64,000 nt of DNA from Butyricimonas sp. Marseille-P3923 (lineage in GTDB: Bacteria > Bacteroidota > Bacteroidia > Bacteroidales > Marinifilaceae). The notes beneath the pieces were generated by a model. That model worked only from the letters and a program-made list of their open reading frames with translations, was not told the origin of the DNA and did no database searches. The first letter of the stretch is position 1, and every line of letters starts with the position of its first letter. Made by a program: the position numbers and the translations under genes. The stretch is taken from positions 1,178,001 through 1,242,000 of the forward strand of contig NZ_FXXL01000007.1 in assembly GCF_900184685.1 (NCBI RefSeq), given 5' to 3'. This document shows, one piece after another, positions 55,725-63,526 of the stretch.

Positions 55725-55877
55725 GTTTGTAAAGTTTATAAAGTTCATAAGGTTTATAAGGTTCTTAGACCCCTGCAGGGCGCTTTGTCCACGGCAGCTT
55801 GAGCTGCCGTTAAACAACTGTCCGAAGGACTCCCGTCACTTTATAAACTTTATGAACCTTATAAACTTTATAAACCC
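55723..55877. repeat. AGTTTATA-type iterated-arm element, copy 4
   Basis: Left arm of four AGTTTATAA/GTTCATAA/GGTTTATAA units; core CCCTGCAGGG, CCACGGCAGC-TTGA-GCTGCCG, TGTCCGAAGGAC; right arm units inverted. It is nearly identical, in inverted orientation, to copy 5 (56621-56780) on the other side of gpmA. Confidence 0.8.
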
Positions 55878-55912
55878 TTACACGTATACCCCCTATAATT
55901 AAACAAGGTATT

Positions 55913-56602
55913 ATGTGTAAATTAATATTAGTCCGGCACGGGGAGAGTGTCTGGAACAAGGAAAACAGGTTCACCGGATGGACGGATGTCGATTTGAGTG
56001 AAAAGGGGGAACAGGAAGCTCGCCGTGCCGGTGAGTTAATTCGGAAACACGATTTGTTATTTGATGTAGCTTTTTCTTCCGTGCTGAAACGGGCTATCCG
56101 CACGTTGCATTTACTGGAAGAATCGGCAGACCGGATGTGGGTACCGGAAATTCATAACTGGCGTTTGAACGAGCGGCATTACGGGGCATTACAGGGATTG
56201 AACAAAGCGGAAACGGCAAAGAAGTACGGGGAAGAGCAGGTACATATCTGGCGAAGGAGTTTTGATGTTACACCTCCTTTACTGGAGCCTGACGATCCTC
56301 GCGGAGCCGTCTACGAGGACAAGTACAAGAACATGGACCCCGCCGTGCTTCCCTTGGGCGAGTCGCTGGCACTGACGATCACGAGGGTCATTCCTTTCTG
56401 GCAGGATTATATTGCGCCCTGCCTGATCTCGGGAAACACGGTGCTGGTCGTGGCACACGGCAATAGCCTGCGGGCATTGATTAAATACTTGGACGGGATC
56501 AGTGACGAAGATATTGTCGGTTTGGAAATCCCGACAGGAGTACCGCAGGTATATGAATTGGATGCACAATTGCGCCCGAAGAAACGGTATTATTTGAAAT
56601 AA
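55913..56602 (+). CDS. gpmA: 2,3-bisphosphoglycerate-dependent phosphoglycerate mutase
   Basis: 229 residues. H9 in [19 protein letters not shown] is the phosphorylated residue; [20 protein letters not shown] and [17 protein letters not shown] complete the family pattern. It interconverts 3- and 2-phosphoglycerate in glycolysis. The gene lies between two inverted copies of the AGTTTATA-type repeat. Its start ATG follows AAGGTATT. Confidence 0.97.
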   Translation: MCKLILVRHGESVWNKENRFTGWTDVDLSEKGEQEARRAGELIRKHDLLFDVAFSSVLKRAIRTLHLLEESADRMWVPEIHNWRLNERHYGALQGLNKAETAKKYGEEQVHIWRRSFDVTPPLLEPDDPRGAVYEDKYKNMDPAVLPLGESLALTITRVIPFWQDYIAPCLISGNTVLVVAHGNSLRALIKYLDGISDEDIVGLEIPTGVPQVYELDAQLRPKKRYYLK

Positions 56603-56620
56603 GCCACCGGGGCAAAGCAG

Positions 56621-56780
56621 TAAAGTTTATAAGGTTTATAAAGTTCATAAAGTTTATAAAGTGACGGGTGTCCTTCGGACTGTGTTTAACGGCAGCTAGA
56701 GCTGCCGTAGACAAAGCGCCCCGCAGGGGTCTAAGAACCTTATAAACCTTATGAACTTTATAAACTTTATGAACCTTAAG
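56621..56780. repeat. AGTTTATA-type iterated-arm element, copy 5
   Basis: Left arm of four units, core CGTCCTTCGGAC-like segment (GTCCTTCGGAC), CGGCAGC-TAGA-GCTGCCG, CCCCGCAGGGG, and an inverted right arm that runs on to about 56780. Opposite orientation relative to copy 4. It provides false N-terminal residues to the upstream end of the exonuclease frame. Confidence 0.8.
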
Positions 56781-56846
56781 AACCTTCGGCTCGACATTAG
56801 TAAAACTTTTTTTGTAAGTTTGAGGCATAATGCAAAAAAACGAACC

Positions 56847-57614
56847 ATGAAAATAGTTACTTATAATGTCAATGGCCTACGGGCTGCCTTATCGAAAGAT
56901 TTCACGAAATGGTTGGAAGACGAACAGCCTGATGTCGTATGCCTGCAAGAAACAAAAGCACAACCGGACCAGATACCGACACTGGAATTCGAGGCTTTAG
57001 GCTACCGTTCTTACTTCTTTTCAGCCAAGAAAAAAGGATATAGCGGGGTTGCGATACTCTCGAAAACGGAGCCGGATCACGTGGAATACGGGATGGGGCT
57101 CCCCGCGTACGACGACGAGGGACGTTTCATTCGTGCCGACTACGGCGACTTGTCTATCGTAAGTGTATATCATCCTTCCGGAACGACAGGAGATGAACGG
57201 CAGGCATTCAAGATGAAATGGTTGGAAGACTTCCAGAATTACGTGGAAGAACTGAAGAAAACCCGCCCGAACCTGATCCTTTGCGGGGACTATAATATTT
57301 GTCACCGCCCGATAGATATTCACGATCCGGTACGCAATGCCAAGAACAGCGGTTTCCTGCCCGAGGAACGGGAATGGATTGGTGGGTTTATCGACTCCGG
57401 CTTTATAGATACCTTCCGTTACTTCCACCCGGAAGAGGCAGAAAAATACACGTGGTGGAGCTATCGCTTCAACGCCAGAGCCAACAACAAAGGTTGGCGC
57501 ATCGACTACTGCATGGCAACCGAAAACTTGAAACCCCGCCTGAAAGACGCGTATATCGAACCGGAAGTCTATCATTCAGACCATTGCCCGAACGTTTTAA
57601 TAATTGAAAATTGA
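56847..57614 (+). CDS. Exodeoxyribonuclease III / AP endonuclease
   Basis: 255 residues from ATG 56847 (MKIVTYNVNGLRAAL); the longer frame from 56751 translates repeat arm sequence. Family motifs: DVVCLQETKAQ (catalytic Glu), GVAILSK, GDYNICH, and the final SDHCPN histidine. It cleaves at abasic sites and trims 3' ends in base-excision repair. A TAAGTTTG element at 56815-56822 is a possible -7 promoter site. Its stop codon lies inside an AAAATTGA repeat unit. Confidence 0.96.
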   Translation: MKIVTYNVNGLRAALSKDFTKWLEDEQPDVVCLQETKAQPDQIPTLEFEALGYRSYFFSAKKKGYSGVAILSKTEPDHVEYGMGLPAYDDEGRFIRADYGDLSIVSVYHPSGTTGDERQAFKMKWLEDFQNYVEELKKTRPNLILCGDYNICHRPIDIHDPVRNAKNSGFLPEEREWIGGFIDSGFIDTFRYFHPEEAEKYTWWSYRFNARANNKGWRIDYCMATENLKPRLKDAYIEPEVYHSDHCPNVLIIEN

Positions 57615-57801
57615 AAGTTGAAAATTGAAAATGAATTCCTCCGTCTGCTTCGCAGCCACCTCCTCTATAAACAGAGGAGGAGCTGGTGACTTTTACCAAA
57701 GATAGTGAGTAATCCAGCTCTCCCTCTGTTTATAGAGGGAGTACCCCGAAGGGGGGAGGGAGTTCTTTTCATTTTCAATTTTCAATTTTCAACTTTCAAT
57801 T
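57602..57801. repeat. AAAATTGA-type iterated-arm element (full copy)
   Basis: Left arm AATTGAAAATTGAAAGTTG AAAATTGAAAATG (57602-57634), right arm inverted, TTTTCATTTTCAATTTTC... (57766-57801). The core contains CCTCCTCTATAAACAGAGGAGG and TCCCTCTGTTTATAGAGGGA, two related hairpins. It fills the gap between the exonuclease stop and the convergent HD-gene stop. A one-sided copy lies at 21584-21617. Confidence 0.7.
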
Positions 57802-57802
57802 G

Positions 57803-58465
57803 TTACAGCAGTCTTTGTCCGTTGACGATCAGTTCGAAATGAATATCCAAGTACTCTGCAGCTTTGCGGCTCAGAAGCATACGACCGAGGAAAATTTCAA
57901 AGTAATCCATGACAGCGGAGATTGACGTGTCGATTTTCAAGTCAAGAATAATAGCCGTGTTGTCCTCGTTGAAGTAGATACGGGATTCTTCGACAGCATA
58001 GTTTACACGGTCATGTATGTCAAAGTTAGAGAAATCTTGATTGCGTACGCGGGAACGACGTACATCGGTTTTATCCGCGAGAATCAAGGCTGCGGCGATC
58101 GGGTTGACTGCCGCGGCTGTCCCCTCGTCATGGTTGCCGATGGCACTGATGACTTGGGCTATCTCATCCGGGTCCATTCCCATGCGGTCGAGCAGACGGA
58201 ACGCCATGACGGCTCCGCTTTGAGCGTGGTCGATACGGTTGACGATATTCCCGATATCGTGCATGTATCCCGCGATCTTGGCCAACTCCGCCGTGCGTTT
58301 CGGGTAATTCAACGTCAACAGAATCATTTCTGCCATTTTCGCCGTTTTTACCACGTGGGGGAACGAGTGTTCCGTGTACCCCAAAGCAAGCAGCACCTTA
58401 TCCGCCTCGTTAATATACGTTTTTATACTCTCGTCGTTTCGGATATCCTCGTATGTAACTAACAT
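57803..58465 (-). CDS. HD-domain hydrolase-like protein
   Basis: 220 residues. The HD domain has His at 33/37 (TEHSFPHVVKTAKM) and H69-D70 (AGYMHDIGN), plus a later GNHDEG motif, consistent with a metal-dependent phosphohydrolase. The C-terminus (DTSISAVMDYFEIFLGRM) is an extra conserved helix. Substrate unknown. The gene follows pncB by 7 bases, so it is the last gene of the NAD-salvage group. Confidence 0.85.
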   Translation of the reverse strand: MLVTYEDIRNDESIKTYINEADKVLLALGYTEHSFPHVVKTAKMAEMILLTLNYPKRTAELAKIAGYMHDIGNIVNRIDHAQSGAVMAFRLLDRMGMDPDEIAQVISAIGNHDEGTAAAVNPIAAALILADKTDVRRSRVRNQDFSNFDIHDRVNYAVEESRIYFNEDNTAIILDLKIDTSISAVMDYFEIFLGRMLLSRKAAEYLDIHFELIVNGQRLL

Positions 58466-58472
58466 CTTTTCT

Positions 58473-59633
58473 TTATTTTATTCTCAACATTCTCAAACAT
58501 AAATCAATTTCTTCGGGATCCCCCGTGTGCTTGCCCGCCACGTCAGACAATTTGACAGTAGGGAGAAATATATCACTTCCCTTGGGACGGCACTCGAAAA
58601 GTTTAATCACGATGTTCAGCGGTGTCACGCCGACGTCGTTCGTGATATACGTGCCGATACCGTAAACATCGTGCAGGCGCCCGGCAACGTACTCTTTGAT
58701 TCTCTTTACCCCGTCGAGGTCAAGAGCATCGCTGTACACGATCGTCTTGCTCGCCGGGTCAACCCGATGCCGACGGTAATGACGCAAGGCTTTCTCCGTG
58801 AACTCGAAAGGATCGCCGCTATCCCACCGCAAGCCATCAAAGAGCTTGGCATACTTCGTGTCAAAACTATTGAAGAAATTATCCGAAGTATAGGTATCCG
58901 ACAAGGCTATCCCCAAATAACCGTCGTAGACATCCACCCAGTTTGCCAGCGCCATGGCATTTGCCGAGCGATAGCCGAAATGCGCACCGTGATACATGAA
59001 CCACTCGTGAGGATGCGTCCCCATGGGCGTGAGGTTATATTTCATGGCAAAGTAAACGTTACTCGTGCCGTTGAGCAATCCCTTCATGTTTTCCCGCAAT
59101 ATGCCGATCACCCGATCCTGCACCTCGAACGAGAAGCGGCGACGAGTGCCGAACTCGGAAATCTCCGCGTGCATTTCCGCGAAAGCCTTCGCCTTGGCCA
59201 TAGCCCTTTCTTCCGTGTCGCGTGCCTCCTGCCCCGTCATCCGGAAATACAATTCCGAAATAATTGCCAGCAAAGGCACTTCCCACAATACCGTCCGGTA
59301 CCATAATCCCCGCACCTCGACATCCAACCGGCCTCCCGCTTGACTCACCTTGACCTCGTCGGGATTGAAACGGAATCCCTTTAACAAGTCAAAGAAAACA
59401 GAGTCGAAGTAATAACACCGGGCACGCAAAAAGCGTTCGTTCTCGGGCGATAGCACCAAGGTTGCCATCTCGTCCACTTCCTTCCTTACCGCCTCGGCAA
59501 AACCGGGGGGAAAGAGAGTGTTTCCCCTGTTCACGAAGCGATAGACAACCTCGGCATCCGGAAACTTTTTCTGGATAGCGTTCATCGTCGTGAACTTGTA
59601 GAGGTCGTTATCTAAAAAATCATGTATTATCAT
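58473..59633 (-). CDS. pncB: Nicotinate phosphoribosyltransferase
   Basis: 386 residues from ATG 59633 (MIIHDFLDNDLYKFTTMNAI); the longer frame from 59684 overlaps the nicotinamidase stop. The family motifs DNDLYKFTTMNA, GTSNVYFAMKYNL, GTHPHEWFMYHG and LRWDSGDP are present. It makes nicotinate mononucleotide from nicotinate in the Preiss-Handler branch of NAD synthesis. The nicotinamidase gene ends 1 base before its start, so they are tightly coupled. Confidence 0.95.
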   Translation of the reverse strand: MIIHDFLDNDLYKFTTMNAIQKKFPDAEVVYRFVNRGNTLFPPGFAEAVRKEVDEMATLVLSPENERFLRARCYYFDSVFFDLLKGFRFNPDEVKVSQAGGRLDVEVRGLWYRTVLWEVPLLAIISELYFRMTGQEARDTEERAMAKAKAFAEMHAEISEFGTRRRFSFEVQDRVIGILRENMKGLLNGTSNVYFAMKYNLTPMGTHPHEWFMYHGAHFGYRSANAMALANWVDVYDGYLGIALSDTYTSDNFFNSFDTKYAKLFDGLRWDSGDPFEFTEKALRHYRRHRVDPASKTIVYSDALDLDGVKRIKEYVAGRLHDVYGIGTYITNDVGVTPLNIVIKLFECRPKGSDIFLPTVKLSDVAGKHTGDPEEIDLCLRMLRIK

Positions 59634-59634
59634 C

Positions 59635-60423
59635 TTAATCTTTATCCAACAATATTGAATCGGATTTGACGAAACGCGCCCCAAGGCGTGCCGCCTTGTC
59701 GTAGATCGATACAGCCAATCCCTCGCATCCCGGTATATCGCTCATACAATCCTCGATGATCACGAGCTTGCGGACAATCTCCGGGAAGTCGAATAACTGT
59801 TTTAACGTGTTTGCCACGCAATGGGTTCTAGCCTCTCCCGCCAACCATATCGTATCGTATTGTTCAAACTCTTCTTTCAACTTCACGTTAAAGGCTGTTT
59901 CGGGAGCCGAAGCGATAGGCACGTTTGCCCGGAAAGCCCCGAAAAACTCCGTGCCGGGATGTAGTCCTTTCTCGACAATCCCGCAATAACGCCCCTGACG
60001 TGCCCAGCGGATAACAGCATCGAACAAGACCGGAATAATGGCAGCCCCCTCGCTTCCCTTGATACAGTGCTCCGGCCAGATCACGTGCTGGTACTCCCCC
60101 GTCTCCTTGAGTTGACGCAGGTACTCGACGACTTCCGCTTTGTCGCCGAACGGTATCCACTCCCCGGACACGACTTCCCACCAAGATATGGTGGTGAAAG
60201 GTTTCGGGTTTTCGCCCTTGGCATTCCGCCAATAGAAAGGATGCGCGATGTCCATCACGTGATGTTGATCGAGCGTAAGGATAATTTTGTCTATCTCTTC
60301 CTTCTTCCGATCTATCAATCTCCCCAACCGCTCGGCGTCTTTTTCCGCTCCCGGTACATATAGAGAACCGCGGGGCGAACAAAAGTCGTTCTGCATATCC
60401 ACAATAAACAACAGTGTCTTCAT
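59635..60423 (-). CDS. Nicotinamidase-like cysteine hydrolase
   Basis: 262 residues, isochorismatase fold. Catalytic triad D9 (IVDMQNDF), K152 (VEKGLHPGTEF) and C202 (GEARTHCVANTL); metal ligands D52, H54 and H119 (LDQHHVMD; WPEHCIKG). All six positions match the PncA pattern. It should convert nicotinamide to nicotinate, the substrate of the enzyme encoded immediately downstream. Slightly longer than E. coli PncA, like other Bacteroidota forms. The name pncA is likely but not assigned because the hydrolase superfamily is large. Confidence 0.88.
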   Translation of the reverse strand: MKTLLFIVDMQNDFCSPRGSLYVPGAEKDAERLGRLIDRKKEEIDKIILTLDQHHVMDIAHPFYWRNAKGENPKPFTTISWWEVVSGEWIPFGDKAEVVEYLRQLKETGEYQHVIWPEHCIKGSEGAAIIPVLFDAVIRWARQGRYCGIVEKGLHPGTEFFGAFRANVPIASAPETAFNVKLKEEFEQYDTIWLAGEARTHCVANTLKQLFDFPEIVRKLVIIEDCMSDIPGCEGLAVSIYDKAARLGARFVKSDSILLDKD

Positions 60424-60427
60424 ATCC

Positions 60428-61009
60428 CTACAACATATCTAAATCATGAAACATTACGCGGTAATCAGCCGCTTTTTCCTCCAACGGTTTCGGATAAGCC
60501 CTTGATGACGACGGCATACGGTAAAGCCGCATTGGGCGTCCCTCGTGCACAAACTCGCTATACCCGCCTACCCGGGGGGACGCGGCATCGATTTGTTCCA
60601 ACAAGGTATCGGTCGCCTTCTGTCCCGTGGTCACGATAGCGCGACACGCGGGAATCCGCGCCAAGACCCGTTTCAAATTGACCGGGGTAACCACTTCCAG
60701 AAACTGGTCAGATGCGTTTCCCTTGTGCCGGATGATCTCCATGGCGGTATCGAATAACGCTATTCCCTTCTCGTTGAGGAAGGCGATAATCCGCTTCTTA
60801 TCAAAACTTTTCTTTCCCTTCTCTAAAAAATAGTCCTTATCACCGAAGAATAATACCCCGTAAAGCCGCCACATATCGTTCTGCAAATTGGGGTAGTAAA
60901 AATCCATCGACCAACGTGCCCGCGGCGGGGGAAAACTCCCCAGCATGAGCAACCGGGCATTACCCGGCAGGAATGGTTGCAACGGATGCTTTTCTATCAG
61001 ATCATTCAT
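60428..61009 (-). CDS. Uracil-DNA glycosylase family protein
   Basis: 193 residues. Motif GSFPPPRARWSMDFYYPNLQ is the loop of MUG/UDG-type glycosylases, and LYRMPSSSRAYP the second active-site region. It probably removes uracil or mismatched bases from DNA, as in base-excision repair. The exonuclease III gene lies nearby (56.8 kb) but not in the operon. It ends 4 bases before the nicotinamidase start, so co-transcription is likely. Confidence 0.85.
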   Translation of the reverse strand: MNDLIEKHPLQPFLPGNARLLMLGSFPPPRARWSMDFYYPNLQNDMWRLYGVLFFGDKDYFLEKGKKSFDKKRIIAFLNEKGIALFDTAMEIIRHKGNASDQFLEVVTPVNLKRVLARIPACRAIVTTGQKATDTLLEQIDAASPRVGGYSEFVHEGRPMRLYRMPSSSRAYPKPLEEKAADYRVMFHDLDML

Positions 61010-61047
61010 ATTACTATTATATCGTTTACTTCAAATCTTTAGTTATA

Positions 61048-61623
61048 CTATCGTCTTCTCTTTTTCTTCTCCACAGACCAACCAAATTTACCGATTTTCT
61101 TGCCCAATTCAAAATATCCGCCGTGTAAATACACCAGAGGTTCGGCGTCCGCCAACTCGAATTTGCCCGTTTCCCCGCTCAAGTAACGGTCATCCGCTTG
61201 CACGTTCACGACATCGGCGATAAACATATGATGTGACCCCAGCGGCACAATTTCTTTCACCCGACACTCGATAGACACGGGCGATTCCTCTATGATAGGA
61301 GCCTTCACGACCTCTCCCGGCACGGGCGTGAGTTTCATCTCCTCGAATTTATTGTACTCCCTGCCGGAACGCACCCCGCACCAATCGATAGCATACGCCA
61401 TATCTTTCGTCGTGAGGTTAATCACGAACTCCATGTTTTTTTTGATGATCGGGTAAGAATTTCGTTCCGGTCGCACGGAGATATAGCACATCGGCGGGTT
61501 GGTACATATCGTTCCCGTCCATGCCACGGTCAAGACTGCGTATTCCTCCGGTTCGCTCCCGCAAGTCACCAGCACCGCCGGCAAGGGATAAATCATGTTT
61601 CCCGGTTTCCAATTGTGTTTCAT
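61048..61623 (-). CDS. Flavin reductase family protein
   Basis: 191 residues, flavin-reductase/FMN-binding split barrel. Motif LTVAWTGTICTNPPMCYISV and RPERNSYPIIKKNMEFVIN are typical; the C-terminus is basic (KKKRRR). It probably reduces FMN or FAD for a partner enzyme or binds FMN. It is upstream of the UDG-family gene by 38 bases. Confidence 0.9.
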   Translation of the reverse strand: MKHNWKPGNMIYPLPAVLVTCGSEPEEYAVLTVAWTGTICTNPPMCYISVRPERNSYPIIKKNMEFVINLTTKDMAYAIDWCGVRSGREYNKFEEMKLTPVPGEVVKAPIIEESPVSIECRVKEIVPLGSHHMFIADVVNVQADDRYLSGETGKFELADAEPLVYLHGGYFELGKKIGKFGWSVEKKKRRR

Positions 61624-61735
61624 TCCAGTTATTTTATCGCCAAAGATAAGCTAAAACACGAAACGGTCAAACTACCCGACATCCGTTTATTTCCCCGACA
61701 GGAAGAAGTGAAACAGAAATAAGGGTGTAGTTTCC
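61624..61735. other. Gap before the insertion sequence
   Basis: About 110 bases between the flavin reductase start and the IS3 left end. It should hold the leftward operon promoter; ATCTTTGG at 61637-61644 of the complement is a weak candidate. Nothing else is seen. Confidence 0.3.
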
Positions 61736-61850
61736 TGAAATTGGTTTACTCGATTTGATATTCAATAAATTAAAAAATGTAGTATTGTTGTAATCTACTG
61801 TTACAAGTTTACTTTAAATAAATGATACTTCCTATCAAAGGTTTACTTTC

Positions 61851-61888
61851 TTTTCCTTCTCCCGGGGAATTCCCCGGGAGAAGGAAAA
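61851..61888. terminator. Perfect palindrome downstream of the IS3 transposase
   Basis: A 38-base perfect palindrome, TTTTCCTTCTCCCGGGG AATT and its complement, with A/T-rich ends, 10 bases before the orfB stop at 61899. It is probably the terminator of the transposase operon and may insulate the element from outside transcription. Confidence 0.75.
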
Positions 61889-61898
61889 ATCGCCCGGC

Positions 61899-62735
61899 TC
61901 AAAACATTACCCTGGCAAATTTTTTCATTTTGTCCTTGTAGGCTTGCTCCGGCACTTGACAACAAACGGCCAGGTGTGGTCTTTTCTTGTTGTATATTTC
62001 AATCACCCTCTTGACGTGTTTCCTGGCGTCATGAATATCCTTCAACGGGATATCGTTCAACCATTCTCTCTTTAAAATCCCGTTCACCCTCTCGGCGATA
62101 GCGTTATCGTATGGAGAGCCGTCCTGGGTGACGCTGACACGTATCCCGTGCAATTTCAATATCCCCGTGTACAAGGCCGAACAATATTGACCGCCCCTGT
62201 CAGAATGATGGATCAAGTCCTTGAAAGAGCCGTGTTCTCCGGTCTCTAGGGCATGGTACAAGGCTTTGACCGGACCAGACGAATCCAGAGTCGGGTGTAC
62301 ATCCCAGCCCATGATCCGCCTCGAGTAAGCGTCCGTCACCAGGGAAAGGTAAACAAAACCTTTGCCCGTCGACAGGTAAGTGATATCGCTAACCCATACT
62401 TGGTTAGAGCGCTCGACTCGAGAGCCTTTCACCAGGTTCGGGTACTGGTGACGCCACGCGCGGGAATCCGTGGTAATGACGCGATACTTCTTCATTTTTA
62501 CCATCAAGTCATGCCGGTGAAGCAAACGGGAAAGCCAATCACGACCAACCATCAAACCGTTACCCGTTAGCATCCGCCACAACTTCAGAACCCCCAAACG
62601 AGGCAAATCACGACGGATCTCTTCAACAATGGAAAGAACGTAACGTTCACGTTCTTCCTCGTCGTTACTCGAGCGAAGGCTCTTGTAATAAGCCTGCTTG
62701 CTGTAACCTAGCGAGTTGCACAGGTATGCTGTCAT
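61899..62735 (-). CDS. IS3-family transposase OrfB (integrase catalytic)
   Basis: 278 residues. DDE triad D117 (VWVSDITYLS), D179 (IHHSDRGGQY) and E215 (NAIAERVNGILKREW) with 35 residues between the last two, as in IS3. HTH_21-like N-terminal part. It starts with ATG overlapping the orfA stop (ATGA). No frameshift or stop is present, so it looks functional. Confidence 0.95.
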   Translation of the reverse strand: MTAYLCNSLGYSKQAYYKSLRSSNDEEERERYVLSIVEEIRRDLPRLGVLKLWRMLTGNGLMVGRDWLSRLLHRHDLMVKMKKYRVITTDSRAWRHQYPNLVKGSRVERSNQVWVSDITYLSTGKGFVYLSLVTDAYSRRIMGWDVHPTLDSSGPVKALYHALETGEHGSFKDLIHHSDRGGQYCSALYTGILKLHGIRVSVTQDGSPYDNAIAERVNGILKREWLNDIPLKDIHDARKHVKRVIEIYNKKRPHLAVCCQVPEQAYKDKMKKFARVMF

Positions 62736-63160
62736 CGCTTTGCCCTCCCGAGCTTTTTGGCGGTCACTAATCCCGCTAATAACATCTCCTCGTGGTTTTT
62801 TTTTACATCCACGTGAAGACGGTCTTTAGCTAACTCAAGCATCAGCTCGTAAGCTTCTACAAGTACCTTTTGTTTCTCTAACTCCTCGCGTAAGTGTTCC
62901 AGTTCTTGAACTTCCTTGTCTGTCATTGATAATAAAGTTTTAGGATCATGCACTGGTAAAGATAAGCGTTTATAACTTGCTTCCGACATCACTCGGGGTT
63001 TATATTTAGTCAACCATCCATGGAAGGTAGAAGAACTGACATCATACTTGCTTAAAACCTCCGCGTAATCTAGTTCCTCGATCAAACGATCACGAACTGC
63101 CGACAATTTTACCCGAACGGGGAAATGACGATGTTTGATAATTTTTGCTAATTCTGACAT
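62732..63160 (-). CDS. IS3-family transposase OrfA (HTH)
   Basis: 142 residues. HTH segment (DYAEVLSKYDVSSSTFHGWLTKYKP) and a leucine-rich coiled coil (EVQELEHLREELEKQKVLVEAYELM) are typical of OrfA. The stop overlaps the OrfB ATG by ATGA. Many IS3 elements use a -1 frameshift to fuse OrfA and OrfB; here translation seems to proceed by termination-reinitiation instead. It starts 3 bases inside the 5' side of the right end. Confidence 0.93.
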   Translation of the reverse strand: MSELAKIIKHRHFPVRVKLSAVRDRLIEELDYAEVLSKYDVSSSTFHGWLTKYKPRVMSEASYKRLSLPVHDPKTLLSMTDKEVQELEHLREELEKQKVLVEAYELMLELAKDRLHVDVKKNHEEMLLAGLVTAKKLGRAKR

Positions 63161-63267
63161 TGGTTTACTATGGTTTACAGTAAACTTTTTTCAGGGTAAT
63201 ACAGGGAGAGAAGAGGTAGAGGACAAGACATAGTTCCATTTTATTCTCAAATCACTTTCAATTCAAA

Positions 63268-63331
63268 AACGTCCGTGAACGTCTTTGAAACGTCTTTGTA
63301 TCGAAGGTGAAACGTCTTTGTTCCCTTATTA
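63268..63331. repeat. Iterated AACGTCTTTG words
   Basis: Three to four spaced units of (GA)AACGTCTTTG, the first preceded by the variant AACGTCCGTG, lie just outside the IS3 end. No inverted arm was found on the other side; it may be half of an element of the iterated-arm type broken by the IS. Confidence 0.45.
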
Positions 63332-63441
63332 CTCCCTTATCTCTCCGTTATTTCATGGGGTTCTCTTCATCAACACTCCGACAAAAATAGGACTACCGAG
63401 TTCTATCGGCATCACGGGAAATACATGGATATTGTATGAAA

Positions 63442-63472
63442 AAAGACCGGGTTCTATTCAAACCCGATCTTT
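63442..63472 (-). terminator. Intrinsic terminator for the right-edge gene
   Basis: On the minus strand AAAGATCGGGTT - TGAATAG - AACCCGGTCTTT followed by a TTTT run. One G-T pair in the stem. It lies 55 bases beyond the stop of the leftward gene at 63527. Confidence 0.8.
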
Positions 63473-63526
63473 ACAACACAACTTAGTCATGAACGATATC
63501 ACAACTCCAATACACGTTTTTTGTTA

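Larger units (their letters stand above)
61736..63193 (-). mobile_element. IS3-family insertion sequence
   Basis: About 1458 bp. Imperfect terminal repeats of 15 bp (TGAAATTGGTTTACT at 61736-61750; TGAAAAAAGTTTACT complementary to 63179-63193; 12 of 15 match). Several GGTTTACT-type words lie near both ends (61743, 61806, 61840; 63162, 63172), likely transposase sites. Two leftward genes, orfA and orfB, overlap by ATGA. No convincing target duplication is seen next to either end, so the exact borders may differ by a few bases. It separates the flavin reductase gene from the partial gene at the right edge. Confidence 0.85.

Noticed and set aside
56751-56846. Extended start of the exonuclease III gene
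   Set aside because: The extension encodes repeat arm words (NFINFMNLKNL) and is not part of the enzyme; MKIVTYNVNG is the conserved start.
57470-57795. Possible CRISPR array from repeated hairpins at the exonuclease/HD gap
   Set aside because: Only two related palindromes with unequal spacing, no unique spacers of constant length and no cas genes nearby.
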